53,889 nucleotides of DNA. Origin: Sulfidibacterium sp036244975. GTDB taxonomy: Bacteria > Bacteroidota > Bacteroidia > Bacteroidales > F082. The stretch lies in assembly GCA_036244975.1 (NCBI GenBank), contig BTTE01000009.1:1-53889 (forward strand). Direction: 5' to 3'. The notes beneath the pieces are model-generated. The model searched no databases, was not told the DNA's origin, and saw only the letters and a program-made list of their open reading frames with translations. Positions 1 through 7,783 of this stretch are shown here, in pieces. Made by a program: the position numbers and the translations under genes. The first letter of the stretch is position 1, and every line of letters begins with the position of its first letter.

Positions 1-662
1 ATGGTGAAGAGGCCGGGGAAAAGACTGCGAAATTCATTAAAGATGAACATAATTTTACAGTTCCTTATGCTGATTCTATTCAGAATGCTACCCTTGAAAT
101 GGATGCTGCTGCCGGAAATTTTTCACTGAGCGACACCAGTTCCGATTTACTCACATTTTCACAGGCCGGCACGTATCGAAATCTTTACCAATACAATGTT
201 TATCGGAGCAACGATGATGTAACGATAAAGATTTCTGAAAGAAACGGGCATGTTTTTTACAATAAAAATAATAAAAGGGTGGTTATCAGACTGAGTGACA
301 AGCCTGTCTGGGATATAAGCCTGGATGCCGGTGCCAGCTCTGTTAATTATGACCTGAGCAAGTTCAAAGTGCGGAAAGTCAGTTTGGATGGAGGAGCCGG
401 TTCGTTTAAGATTACGTTGGGCGACAAGTATCCCGATGTGAAAATCGATATTAATGCCGGAGCCTCATCACTTACGCTGAGAGTACCGAAAAATACGGGT
501 TGCGACCTGGAAATTACCGCTGTTTTGTCCGGCAAACATTTGCCCGGATTCCAAAAAGTGAGTAGTGGCCATTATCAAACGGAAAATTATGATACGGCCA
601 AAAACAAAATTCATTTGAACGTAGATGCAGCAGTCTCCAGTTTCCGTATCATACATTATTAA
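1..662 (+). CDS. LiaF-like C-terminal (toastrack) domain protein, 5' partial
   Basis: The frame is open from base 3 to the stop at 660-662, so the gene starts outside the window; the first internal ATG (99) is probably not the start. About 219 residues are visible. They are rich in short beta repeats with a recurring GA(S/G)S motif (DAGASSVNYDL, DGGAGSFKITL, NAGASSLTLRV), which is the pattern of the C-terminal beta-helical domain of LiaF/DUF2154 'toastrack' proteins. In that family an N-terminal block of membrane helices anchors the domain, which senses or answers cell-envelope stress; those helices would lie upstream of the window. A strong intrinsic terminator follows. The family call rests on repeat pattern only, so another adhesin-like beta-helix protein is possible. 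Confidence 0.6.
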   Translation, partial: GEEAGEKTAKFIKDEHNFTVPYADSIQNATLEMDAAAGNFSLSDTSSDLLTFSQAGTYRNLYQYNVYRSNDDVTIKISERNGHVFYNKNNKRVVIRLSDKPVWDISLDAGASSVNYDLSKFKVRKVSLDGGAGSFKITLGDKYPDVKIDINAGASSLTLRVPKNTGCDLEITAVLSGKHLPGFQKVSSGHYQTENYDTAKNKIHLNVDAAVSSFRIIHY

Positions 663-714
663 AAACAACATTATCCCTGACCCGATCAGGTGCTCTATAT
701 ATTTCTCCAACTCT

Positions 715-740
715 CCCGGCCGTTGTGCCGGGTTTTTTTT
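715..740 (+). terminator. Intrinsic terminator of the LiaF-like gene
   Basis: Perfect 6-bp GC stem CCCGGC (715-720) / GCCGGG (727-732) with loop CGTTGT, followed by eight T (733-740). It lies 52 bases after the stop codon at 662. Confidence 0.85.
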
Positions 741-876
741 GTGTGCGGCTAATGGATTTTGGACACTGAGGCACTTCCGGACGACTTGAGCAGTTTAAAG
801 AACCGGCTATGGAAGATGCCTTTTTTACCGGAAAAATAAAAAATCAAAGCCGGGTATTCCATAAATCCACACATTG

Positions 877-1233
877 TCAATCAATATTCCGCAGTTTTTC
901 CCGCTCTTTTTTTGGCAGTTTTGCCACCACGAGGTCGTACGAATCGTCAATCCACGATTTTATCATATCATTATCCAAAGTACCATCCAGTAAAACGGTG
1001 TTCCAAAGTCGTTTGTTCATGTGGTACCCCGGGAGTACAGCAGGGTAATGTTCCCGGAGTTCAAGGGCTTTTTCAGGGTTACATTTTAAATTAATGCTAA
1101 GAGAGCCGTCAAGATTCACCAATGCAAACATTTTACCCAGTACTTTAAAAACCAGGGTGTCATTGTCAAAGGGAAAACTTTCGCTTATCTGTGGTTTACC
1201 AAGGCAATAGTGGCGTATCTCTTCTGCATTCAT
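877..1233 (-). CDS. MmcQ/YjbR family protein
   Basis: 118 residues from the ATG at 1233; a TTG 27 bases further upstream (1260) would only add a poorly conserved tail, so the ATG is preferred. The pattern (N-terminal MNAEEIRHYCLGKP, then ESFPFDNDTLVFKV.GKMFALV, then GYHMNKRLWNTVLLDG, and a C-terminal SYDLVVAKLPKK) is that of the YjbR/MmcQ family, small alpha/beta proteins with a CyaY-like fold often labelled DNA-binding, whose cellular role is poorly known. It stands alone, facing the LiaF-like gene and diverging from the carboxyltransferase gene. Confidence 0.8.
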   Translation of the reverse strand: MNAEEIRHYCLGKPQISESFPFDNDTLVFKVLGKMFALVNLDGSLSINLKCNPEKALELREHYPAVLPGYHMNKRLWNTVLLDGTLDNDMIKSWIDDSYDLVVAKLPKKEREKLRNID

Positions 1234-1287
1234 AATCCGGACTAATGGTTGTATTTGCAAACTTAATCAATTCTTGATGAATAAAAA

Positions 1288-1318
1288 CTTGACATTTTTC
1301 TAAATTCCATTACTTTTG
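1288..1318 (+). promoter_or_regulatory. Bacteroidota-type promoter of the carboxyltransferase gene
   Basis: -33 element CTTG (1288-1291), 19-bp spacer, -7 element TACTTTTG (1311-1318), matching TTTG-N19-TAnnTTTG. The sequence continues GCACC. This gives a leader of about 80 bases before the ATG at 1407. Confidence 0.75.
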
Positions 1319-1406
1319 CACCCGGAGGTAAGGAAACCGGCAATGATATTTTGTTTTACTTATCTCTTTTTTTTACGTTAATACTCAGGGATTTAAAAAT
1401 TTCATT

Positions 1407-2954
1407 ATGGGACTTAAAGAAAAATCAACCGATCTGCGAAGGCGTATGAGAAACGCCTTAAAAGGGGGAGGGGACAAGGCTATACAAAAGCAAAAGGCCA
1501 TTGGGAAACTGACTGCCCGTGAGCGTATTATTACTTTGCTTGATACGAATACTTTTCATGAATACGATCTGTTTGTTGAACATGCCGCCAAGGATTTTGA
1601 TATGGACAAGAAATACCTTCCGGGTGATGGGGTCATCACGGGAACAGGAACCATTTACGGCCATCCGGTGTGTATTTATGCTCAGGATTTTACGGTAGCC
1701 GGTGGCTCGCTCGGCTGGATGCATGCCAAAAAGATCACGAAAATCATGGATCATGCTCTGAAGCTGAAAATGCCGTTGATTGGTATCAACGATTCGGGCG
1801 GTGCGCGTATTCAGGAGGGAGTAAATTCACTCGCCGGATATGGTGAAATATTTTATCGTAACACACTGGCCTCCGGGGTGATTCCTCAAATTTCGGTGAT
1901 TCTCGGCCCTTGTGCCGGTGGGGCCGTCTATTCTCCGGCGCTGACCGACTTCGTTTTTGTAGTGGAAAATATTTCCAAAATGTTTATCACCGGCCCGGAA
2001 GTTATTAAAACGGTACTCGGTGAGGAAATTAGTATGGAAGCACTTGGCGGAGCCCGTGTACATTGCGAAACAACCGGCAATGCACACTTTTTTGCAAGGA
2101 GTGAGGAAGAGTGTTTCAACCAGATTAAAAGCCTGGTCAGTTACATCCCCTGGAACAACGACCGCAAAGCGGCCAAGTATCCGAAAAAGAAACCCAAAAC
2201 GAAAAAATATAATATTGATAATATTATTCCCTCCGATGCACGCGAACCTTATGATGTTCGTGATGTGATTCGCTCGCTCACGGATGACTCTGATTTTATG
2301 GAGGTTCAGGAATTGTTTGCCCAAAATATTGTTATCGGTTTTGGCCGTATGGAAGGTGATACGGTTGGCTTCGTGGCTAATCAGCCTCTTGTGCTGGCCG
2401 GGGTGTTGGATGTGGATTCGTCCGATAAGGCAGCCCGCTTTATCCGCTATTGCGATGCCTTTAATATTCCATTGGTTACGTTGGTTGACCTGCCGGGTTA
2501 TCTTCCGGGAGTGGATCAGGAGCATGCCGGTGTTATCAGACATGGTGCAAAAATTCTGTATGCTTACTCCGAAGCTACGGTGCCAAAGATTACGCTGATC
2601 ATGCGAAAAGCTTATGGCGGTGGTTACATTGCCATGTGCTCACATCATTTGCGTGCCGATTTTGTTTTTGCATGGCCTACGGCTGAAATTGCCGTTATGG
2701 GGCCGGAAGGTGCGGCTAACATTATTTTCCGTAAGGAAATCATGGCTTCCGAAAATCCTGATAAATTTAGAAAACAAAAGGTGGACGAATATAAGGAGAA
2801 ATTTGCCAATCCTTATGTGGCTGCAGCTTATGGCTATATTGATGCCGTTATAGAACCGGAAGAGACCAGAAAAATGATGATCAGGGCTTTGGCTATTTCG
2901 CAGGAAAAAGAGGTCTATCTGCCCAGGAAAAAACACGGAATCCCTCCATTCTAA
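1407..2954 (+). CDS. mmdA: Acyl-CoA carboxylase carboxyltransferase subunit (PccB/MmdA type)
   Basis: 515 residues, full length for the family. Both crotonase-like halves are present: an N-terminal carboxyl-CoA site (GGSLGWMHAKK near 92, GGARIQEGVNSLAGYGEIF near 130) and a C-terminal biotin site (DLPGYLPGVDQEHAGVIRHG near 370, AYGGGYIAM near 405, MGPEGAANIIFRKE near 435). It moves a carboxyl group between carboxybiotin and an acyl-CoA, either in propionyl-CoA carboxylase or in methylmalonyl-CoA decarboxylase of the succinate-propionate pathway. The biotin carrier follows 12 bases downstream. Neither a biotin carboxylase (accC) nor a membrane decarboxylase beta subunit (mmdB) is adjacent, so the direction of the reaction cannot be decided here. 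Confidence 0.88.
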   Translation: MGLKEKSTDLRRRMRNALKGGGDKAIQKQKAIGKLTARERIITLLDTNTFHEYDLFVEHAAKDFDMDKKYLPGDGVITGTGTIYGHPVCIYAQDFTVAGGSLGWMHAKKITKIMDHALKLKMPLIGINDSGGARIQEGVNSLAGYGEIFYRNTLASGVIPQISVILGPCAGGAVYSPALTDFVFVVENISKMFITGPEVIKTVLGEEISMEALGGARVHCETTGNAHFFARSEEECFNQIKSLVSYIPWNNDRKAAKYPKKKPKTKKYNIDNIIPSDAREPYDVRDVIRSLTDDSDFMEVQELFAQNIVIGFGRMEGDTVGFVANQPLVLAGVLDVDSSDKAARFIRYCDAFNIPLVTLVDLPGYLPGVDQEHAGVIRHGAKILYAYSEATVPKITLIMRKAYGGGYIAMCSHHLRADFVFAWPTAEIAVMGPEGAANIIFRKEIMASENPDKFRKQKVDEYKEKFANPYVAAAYGYIDAVIEPEETRKMMIRALAISQEKEVYLPRKKHGIPPF

Positions 2955-2966
2955 AATCGAACCGTT

Positions 2967-3290
2967 ATGTCAGAAAATCAAAATAAAGTGCTGGACAATT
3001 TCACCATTGGGGGGATGTATTATAAAACTACCCTGACAGAAAAGTTCAAAAACAGAAAGCGATACCAATATCCTGATATTAATCTTATTGAGGCTTTTAT
3101 CCCCGGAACAATTGTGGATATTATGGTGAAGCAGGAGCAAAGAGTTACGGAAGGGGAACCGTTGCTGTTGTTGGAAGCCATGAAAATGCGAAATATCATT
3201 GCTGCCCCCAAGGATGGTAAGATTAAAAAGTTGATGATAAAGAAAACCGATATGGTTTTCAAAAATCAACTGCTTATCGAGCTGTATTAA
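2967..3290 (+). CDS. Biotin carboxyl carrier subunit (biotin/lipoyl attachment domain)
   Basis: 107 residues. The C-terminal 65 form a biotinyl domain (IEAFIPGTIVDIMVKQEQ.V.EGEPLLLLEAMKM), with the biotin-accepting lysine at K73 in the EAMKM motif. The first 40 residues are charged and lack the Ala/Pro-rich linker usual in longer carriers. It starts 12 bases after the carboxyltransferase gene and should serve that subunit. Its TAA overlaps the stop codon of the convergent engB gene within one TTAA at 3287-3290. Confidence 0.88.
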   Translation: MSENQNKVLDNFTIGGMYYKTTLTEKFKNRKRYQYPDINLIEAFIPGTIVDIMVKQEQRVTEGEPLLLLEAMKMRNIIAAPKDGKIKKLMIKKTDMVFKNQLLIELY

Positions 3291-3889
3291 AGCCGGAACA
3301 AGTCGTTGGTTTTTTCAATGTATTGCAACAATTTCTCTTTTCCCGTGCCGGTAATGGCAGAAGTTATAATGTAAGGCGGGAGTTCTTCCCATTTTTGCAG
3401 GAGCATTTTTTTGTATGTAGCCAGGTTTTTTTCCATATTTACTTTACTCAGCTTATCTGCTTTGGTAAAAGTAATGACAAAAGGAATCTGCGACATGGCC
3501 AGCCAGTCCATGAATTCCATATCGTTTTTTTGCGGTTCGTGACGAAGATCTATCAACAAAAAAAGCGACATTAAATTCGAGCGGGTGAGAATGTAATGAC
3601 GAATCATTTTCTCCCATTTCTTTCGTTCGGTTTTTGAGCGTTTGGCATAACCATAACCGGGCAAATCAACCAAATACCACTGCTTGTTGATTAAAAAATG
3701 GTTCATGGTGATGGTTTTCCCGGGACTGCCGGAGACTTTCGCCAACTTCCGTTTTCCGGTCAGCATGTTAGTTAGTAACGATTTGCCTACGTTGGAGCGG
3801 CCAATGAATGCATACTCCGGTTTTTCCGGCTTTGGGCACTGGCTCTCCATAACCGAGCTGGTAATAAATTCTGCTTCCCGGATTTCCAT
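3287..3889 (-). CDS. engB: Ribosome-biogenesis GTPase EngB/YihA
   Basis: 200 residues from the ATG at 3889; a TTG at 3901 would add four residues (MKKD). G1 motif GRSNVGKS lies near residues 30-37, the G2 region around GKT.T.N, G3 DLPGYGYA, G4 TKAD and a G5-like TSA. This is a TRAFAC-class circularly ordinary GTPase needed for 50S subunit assembly and normal division. It is the last gene of the glsA-glsB-engB run, 17 bases after glsB. Confidence 0.93.
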   Translation of the reverse strand: MEIREAEFITSSVMESQCPKPEKPEYAFIGRSNVGKSLLTNMLTGKRKLAKVSGSPGKTITMNHFLINKQWYLVDLPGYGYAKRSKTERKKWEKMIRHYILTRSNLMSLFLLIDLRHEPQKNDMEFMDWLAMSQIPFVITFTKADKLSKVNMEKNLATYKKMLLQKWEELPPYIITSAITGTGKEKLLQYIEKTNDLFRL

Positions 3890-3906
3890 ATCTTTTTTCA
3901 ATCAGC

Positions 3907-4827
3907 TTATTGTGTAATGTTCAGATACCGTTCTTTTTTCTTGCCGTATATGTCGTTCAGTGTAACGAGAATGCCGGTCTCCTCAACATTACCAAAGTGG
4001 TCATTCAGCGCTGTGCCAAAGGTTTTCATGGTGGAAGAAAGACTCATGTAAGCGTTGAACAGAGGCGGAATGTTTTCTTCGAGTTTCCTGACTTTCTGGA
4101 CCAGAATCCGGTAGTTTTCATCATAATTGGCGCCACTGAAAATACTGTCCAGAATTTTAATGTCTGTTAGAATAGGTAGCGGTTTTCGCGGTCGGATTAA
4201 ATTCTCCTTGTCGGGAAAATACTTCTGCATAAAATAAAGAATCATGTCCCTGCCAAAGGAATCGAAGTGCGGATACATGGTTATTTTTCCAAACAGGTAT
4301 TTCACATCCTGATGCTTGACGGTAACAGCCCCGAGACCATCCCAAAGGTTATCGAGAGAAAAAAGCCCCCGTCTCAGGTTATAAACCGGTTGATAATAGG
4401 GTTGTACAAAGGAACGTCCCAACTCGATAGTATGTGGGAGGTATTTTTCAATAAAAGGTTTGTAGTATTTAAACAGGCGTGATGTTGGAGAAAAGACTTC
4501 CCCGTTTGTAATCTTCATGTCTTTGCAATGGATATAACGATAGCCGCCTACAATAGCCTGCTCGTCAGGGTCCCAAACTATCAATTGCCTAAAAGCTCCT
4601 TCGCCCCGGTCATATTCGTCAATATCAACGGATTTGCCGGTTCCTCCTTTTGCATCCCGAAAAGTAACTTCGCGTAACCGGCCAATTTCCATCATGATAT
4701 GTGGCGCTTCTTCTGCGGTGAGGTCGTAAATTTCATTGCCTCCGCTATTGGTTTTCCTCAGGAAATTATTTTCATTTAATTCGGAAACTAAAAGTTCCTT
4801 GCTTACCGGGGGAATGATTGTTTCCAT
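3907..4827 (-). CDS. glsB: OlsB/GlsB-like N-acyltransferase (putative hemolysin family)
   Basis: 306 residues with a GNAT-like acyltransferase core: LREVTFRDAKGGTGK..DIDEYD near residues 50-75, QLIVWDPDEQAIVGGYRYI near 83-100, then ELGRSFVQPYYQ near 135 and a substrate-binding half. This matches the family of ornithine lipid OlsB and Bacteroides GlsB, which put a 3-hydroxy-fatty acid on an amino acid nitrogen. In Bacteroides the product is N-acyl-glycine, the first step of glycine lipid synthesis. The adjacent PlsC-like gene fits the second, O-acylating step. The choice of glycine over ornithine is inferred from lineage, not from residues. It has its own -7 box in the 31-base gap after glsA. 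Confidence 0.72.
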   Translation of the reverse strand: METIIPPVSKELLVSELNENNFLRKTNSGGNEIYDLTAEEAPHIMMEIGRLREVTFRDAKGGTGKSVDIDEYDRGEGAFRQLIVWDPDEQAIVGGYRYIHCKDMKITNGEVFSPTSRLFKYYKPFIEKYLPHTIELGRSFVQPYYQPVYNLRRGLFSLDNLWDGLGAVTVKHQDVKYLFGKITMYPHFDSFGRDMILYFMQKYFPDKENLIRPRKPLPILTDIKILDSIFSGANYDENYRILVQKVRKLEENIPPLFNAYMSLSSTMKTFGTALNDHFGNVEETGILVTLNDIYGKKKERYLNITQ

Positions 4828-4847
4828 TTTTTTCAGTTTTGTGTTTG

Positions 4848-4855
4848 CAAAGATA
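4848..4855 (-). promoter_or_regulatory. -7 box in front of glsB
   Basis: On the minus strand this reads TATCTTTG, a full match to TAnnTTTG, 20 bases before the glsB ATG and just after the glsA stop. No clear -33 TTTG sits at the right distance inside glsA, so it is only a probable internal promoter. Confidence 0.5.
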
Positions 4856-4858
4856 CAA

Positions 4859-5716
4859 TCAATCTGCTAAAAATTTCTGTTCCGGGTTGTCTTTTAGTAA
4901 ATAGATGAAATCGCGCATGCGGTCAGCCCATTCCAGCCGGGTGTGTTTGTGATCAAAAATTTTGTAAGAAATTGGTTTGCCGAATGTTATGGTAATGGTT
5001 TTGTCTTTTTGTTTGTAAAACTCATCCACAAGGTAGAGCATTTCTATGTTGCTTTTAATGTGCAGCAGTTTCCGGAGATTGGCCAAATTATAAAAAAAGT
5101 TTGTGTTTCGGCCACTGATGTGTGTGGGAATAATATCTCTTTTAAACCGTTTGGCTTTGGTAATAAAGGTGGGATGCCACACGAGGTCTTTTATAATGCC
5201 CTTTTTCTTCCTCGAAGCCAAACCTGCCGGGAAATAACAGATGATTTTGTCGGAAGCAAAAGTATTGTTGATAATCTTAATGTTTTCTGTGTTTGAGCCG
5301 TGTTTGTTAATGGGGATGAAGAGCGGTTTCAGGTTGTTCACGTTCATCAGTATGTCGTTCACCGGAAAAACAATATCCTTTCTTTTTTTTGCCACGGTCA
5401 TCATCAGCGCCAGTCCGTCTAACCCGCCGAGAGGATGGTTGGAAGCCACGATGGCCTTGCCTGTATCGGGGATGTTTTCCAGACCAATAACTTTCACTTT
5501 GGTGTTCATAAAAGTCAACGCTCCCTCAATAAAAGGAATACCCTCAAGATGACCGTATTTCCTCAGAAGCTCATTCAGTTCATCTTCGTGAACAATCCGC
5601 CTCAGGTAGTTTATAATAAAGCCGGGCAATCGTTTTCTTAATGTGGGGCTTTTACGCTCAATAACCCGGGCTACATCAATCATTTCAGCCTTGATAACCG
5701 ATTCTTTTTCTCCCAT
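4859..5716 (-). CDS. glsA: PlsC-like O-acyltransferase, probable GlsA
   Basis: 285 residues from the ATG at 5716. The lysophospholipid acyltransferase core is visible: NHPLGGLDG (H94, D100) for the catalytic His/Asp block, PVNDILM then LFIPINKHG, CYFPAGLASRKKKG for the later glycine/glutamate-type block, and IIPTHISGRNTNFF. The His and Asp are separated by five residues rather than the textbook four. Together with the downstream GlsB-like gene it should esterify the hydroxyl of an N-acyl amino acid to give a diacyl glycine (or ornithine) lipid. A general lyso-lipid acyltransferase is the alternative. The protein is cytoplasmic or membrane-associated, with no clear signal peptide. Confidence 0.68.
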   Translation of the reverse strand: MGEKESVIKAEMIDVARVIERKSPTLRKRLPGFIINYLRRIVHEDELNELLRKYGHLEGIPFIEGALTFMNTKVKVIGLENIPDTGKAIVASNHPLGGLDGLALMMTVAKKRKDIVFPVNDILMNVNNLKPLFIPINKHGSNTENIKIINNTFASDKIICYFPAGLASRKKKGIIKDLVWHPTFITKAKRFKRDIIPTHISGRNTNFFYNLANLRKLLHIKSNIEMLYLVDEFYKQKDKTITITFGKPISYKIFDHKHTRLEWADRMRDFIYLLKDNPEQKFLAD

Positions 5717-5738
5717 ATCCGCTGCTGTTTTAGCAGAA

Positions 5739-5746
5739 CAAAAATA
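5739..5746 (-). promoter_or_regulatory. -7 box of the glsA-glsB-engB operon
   Basis: Minus-strand TATTTTTG, a full TAnnTTTG match, 22 bases before the glsA ATG. A 5-bp hairpin (CTGCT/AGCAG, about 5722-5736) falls in the short leader. Confidence 0.6.
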
Positions 5747-5950
5747 GGGATTATTCTGTACTTTCCTGTCTTAAAGTATTTCCGCTCCGGCCTGTTGGTT
5801 TTCTTCACCCTCTTTATTAACAAAATCCCGGATTTTGTGTTGTTAATAAGTTTCCCCGGATTTTCTATAAAAATTTATTTTGCTGCTAATCAGCACAATG
5901 TTATCTTCTGATAAAAGAAATTCCGTTAAAAATGTAACATTTTTTTAACA

Positions 5951-5990
5951 ATGTGGTAAAATGTGGGAGAAAATGTGAAAATGTGGTAAA
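5951..5990 (+). promoter_or_regulatory. Probable MraZ operator upstream of mraZ
   Basis: Direct repeats with TGTGG at 5952-5956, 5962-5966 and 5982-5986 and a weaker TGTGA at 5973-5977, so successive copies start about 10 bases apart (one helical turn) on one face of the helix. MraZ of other bacteria binds short G-rich direct repeats at 10-bp spacing in front of its own gene and represses the dcw operon. The array ends 35 bases before the mraZ ATG and abuts a likely -7 box TATATTTA (5998-6005), so a bound MraZ ring would cover the promoter. Confidence 0.7.
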
Positions 5991-6024
5991 TATATAGTAT
6001 ATTTACGCCATAAAACTGTGTTTA

Positions 6025-6483
6025 ATGCTCAATATTTTAGGAACATACGAAGCCAAAGTAGATGCCAAAGGAAGATTCATGTTTCCAGCGCCTTACAAAA
6101 CCCAAATGGGCGATGTGGTTAAAAATGGCTTTGTGGTCAAGCGGAGTATTTTCAAAAAATGTCTTGAGCTTTTCCCTTTTGACCAGTGGCAGACAGAAAC
6201 GGCTATGGTGGGAAAGCTGAATATGTTTAAGAAAAAGAACGCAGATTTTGTTACCAAGTTTATGGCTGGCGTCAAGCCGGTCGAGCTGGATGGTACCGGA
6301 CGGTTGCTTCTCCCGAAGGACTTGCTGAATTATGGCGGAATTACTAAGCAGATCGTGCTCACATCAGTCGTAAACCGAATTGAAATCTGGGATAAAGTTG
6401 CCTATGAAAAGGCTGTGGATTATAACCCGGATGATTTTGCCGATTTGGCGGAAGAGGTTATGGGTGAGTTCGAAACTGATTAA
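6025..6483 (+). CDS. mraZ: Transcriptional regulator MraZ
   Basis: 152 residues, usual length. Two AbrB-like half-domains each carry the DxxGR signature: DAKGR at 13-17 and DGTGR at 89-93, followed by FMFPAPYK and LLLPKDL. MraZ forms a ring-shaped oligomer that binds the direct repeats upstream of its own gene and tunes expression of the division and cell-wall cluster. Here it is the first gene of that cluster; the repeats at 5951-5990 are the obvious target. rsmH follows after 3 bases. Confidence 0.95.
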   Translation: MLNILGTYEAKVDAKGRFMFPAPYKTQMGDVVKNGFVVKRSIFKKCLELFPFDQWQTETAMVGKLNMFKKKNADFVTKFMAGVKPVELDGTGRLLLPKDLLNYGGITKQIVLTSVVNRIEIWDKVAYEKAVDYNPDDFADLAEEVMGEFETD

Positions 6484-6486
6484 AAT

Positions 6487-7389
6487 ATGTATCATAATCC
6501 GGTATTATTACATAAAAGCGTAGAGGGTTTAAATATCCGTCCCAACGGGGTGTATGTGGATGCAACATTTGGTGGCGGTGGTCATGCACGTGCCATTCTA
6601 AAACAGTTGGATGCTGAGGGGCGTTTGATAGCTTTCGACCAGGATGCAGAAGCTGAAGCCAACAAGCCGGATGACGAGCGGATGATATTTGTAAATCAGA
6701 ATTTTCGTTACCTGAAAAATTTTCTTCGTCTTTACGGTATGTTACCAGTAGACGGTATTCTGGCCGACCTCGGTGTGAGCTCTCACCAGTTTGACGAGGC
6801 CGGGCGTGGCTTTTCAACCCGTTTTGATGGTCCGCTGGACATGCGCATGGGGAAACATCAAACGCTCACTGCCGCAGAAGTTGTCAATACCTATTCCGAA
6901 GATGAATTAAATGGAATTTTCAGGCTGTATGGTGAGATAAAAAACAGCCGTTGCATGGCAAAACTTATTTGTGCACAACGCGACGAGAAAGCTTTTGAAA
7001 CCACCTTCGAGCTGGAGGCTGCTGTTGAAAGATGTATTCCGCCCACACGAAAAAACAAAATACTGGCCATGCTTTTTCAGGCTATCCGTATTGAGGTAAA
7101 CCAGGAGCTGGAAGTTTTAAAAGCCTTCCTCGAGCAGTCTGTTGATGTGCTGAAACCCGGCGGCCGGCTGGTTGTTATCTCCTACCATTCGCTGGAAGAC
7201 CGTTTGGTGAAGAGTTTTATTAAAACCGGAAATTTTGAGGGAAAAATAAAAAAAGACTTTTTCGGGAACGACCTGATTGATTTCAAGCCCGTGGTTAACA
7301 AAGCCATTGCTCCCGATGCAGAAGAAATATCGCAGAACAGTCGTGCCCGCTCTGCCAAATTGAGAATTGCTGAAAAAATGGATAGATAA
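6487..7389 (+). CDS. rsmH: 16S rRNA (cytosine-1402-N4)-methyltransferase RsmH
   Basis: 300 residues. SAM-binding motif VDATFGGGGHARAIL (residues 24-38), then IAFDQDAEA, the catalytic-region ILADLGVSSHQFD, and the C-terminal YHSLEDRLVK and NSRARSAKLRIAE signatures. It methylates N4 of C1402 in the 30S P site. Second gene of the dcw cluster; its stop TAA and the ATG of the next gene share one base (TAATG at 7387-7391), which suggests translational coupling. Confidence 0.96.
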   Translation: MYHNPVLLHKSVEGLNIRPNGVYVDATFGGGGHARAILKQLDAEGRLIAFDQDAEAEANKPDDERMIFVNQNFRYLKNFLRLYGMLPVDGILADLGVSSHQFDEAGRGFSTRFDGPLDMRMGKHQTLTAAEVVNTYSEDELNGIFRLYGEIKNSRCMAKLICAQRDEKAFETTFELEAAVERCIPPTRKNKILAMLFQAIRIEVNQELEVLKAFLEQSVDVLKPGGRLVVISYHSLEDRLVKSFIKTGNFEGKIKKDFFGNDLIDFKPVVNKAIAPDAEEISQNSRARSAKLRIAEKMDR

Positions 7390-7781
7390 TGAAAAAAAAT
7401 AAACGTAAACCGGAATTTACGAAAAACAGCCCATCGCGCCATGATGCTGTTGGAACTTTCAGTCGCGCCATGCAGGATGTGCTCGGCGGCGCTATTCTGG
7501 AAAATAAAAAAACACAGCGCATTTTTCCGTATCTGCTTTTCCTGGCTCTGCTTGCCTTTGTCTATATCACCAACGATTATGTACTGGAAAATAAGGTCAG
7601 GAGAATTGCCGGGATGGAGCGCGAAATAAGAGAGCAGCGCTATGAATACATTTCAGTAAAGTCTGATTTAATGACACTTAGCAAGCAGTCGCAATTAGAG
7701 AAACGGCTGGAAAGTATGGGTATCAAAGAAAATAATGTGCCCGTAAAAACCATCATCATTTATCAAAAGCAGGGAAAATAG
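7389..7781 (+). CDS. ftsL: FtsL-like division protein
   Basis: 130 residues with a 45-residue basic cytoplasmic tail, one membrane helix (46-61, IFPYLLFLALLAFVYI) and a periplasmic coiled-coil-like part (67-110) rich in E, K and R. Position between rsmH and the PBP gene, and this topology, are the mark of FtsL, which pairs with FtsB and activates FtsW-FtsI. Sequence is poorly conserved in the family, so position carries most of the weight. Confidence 0.85.
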   Translation: MKKNKRKPEFTKNSPSRHDAVGTFSRAMQDVLGGAILENKKTQRIFPYLLFLALLAFVYITNDYVLENKVRRIAGMEREIREQRYEYISVKSDLMTLSKQSQLEKRLESMGIKENNVPVKTIIIYQKQGK

Positions 7782-7783
7782 TT

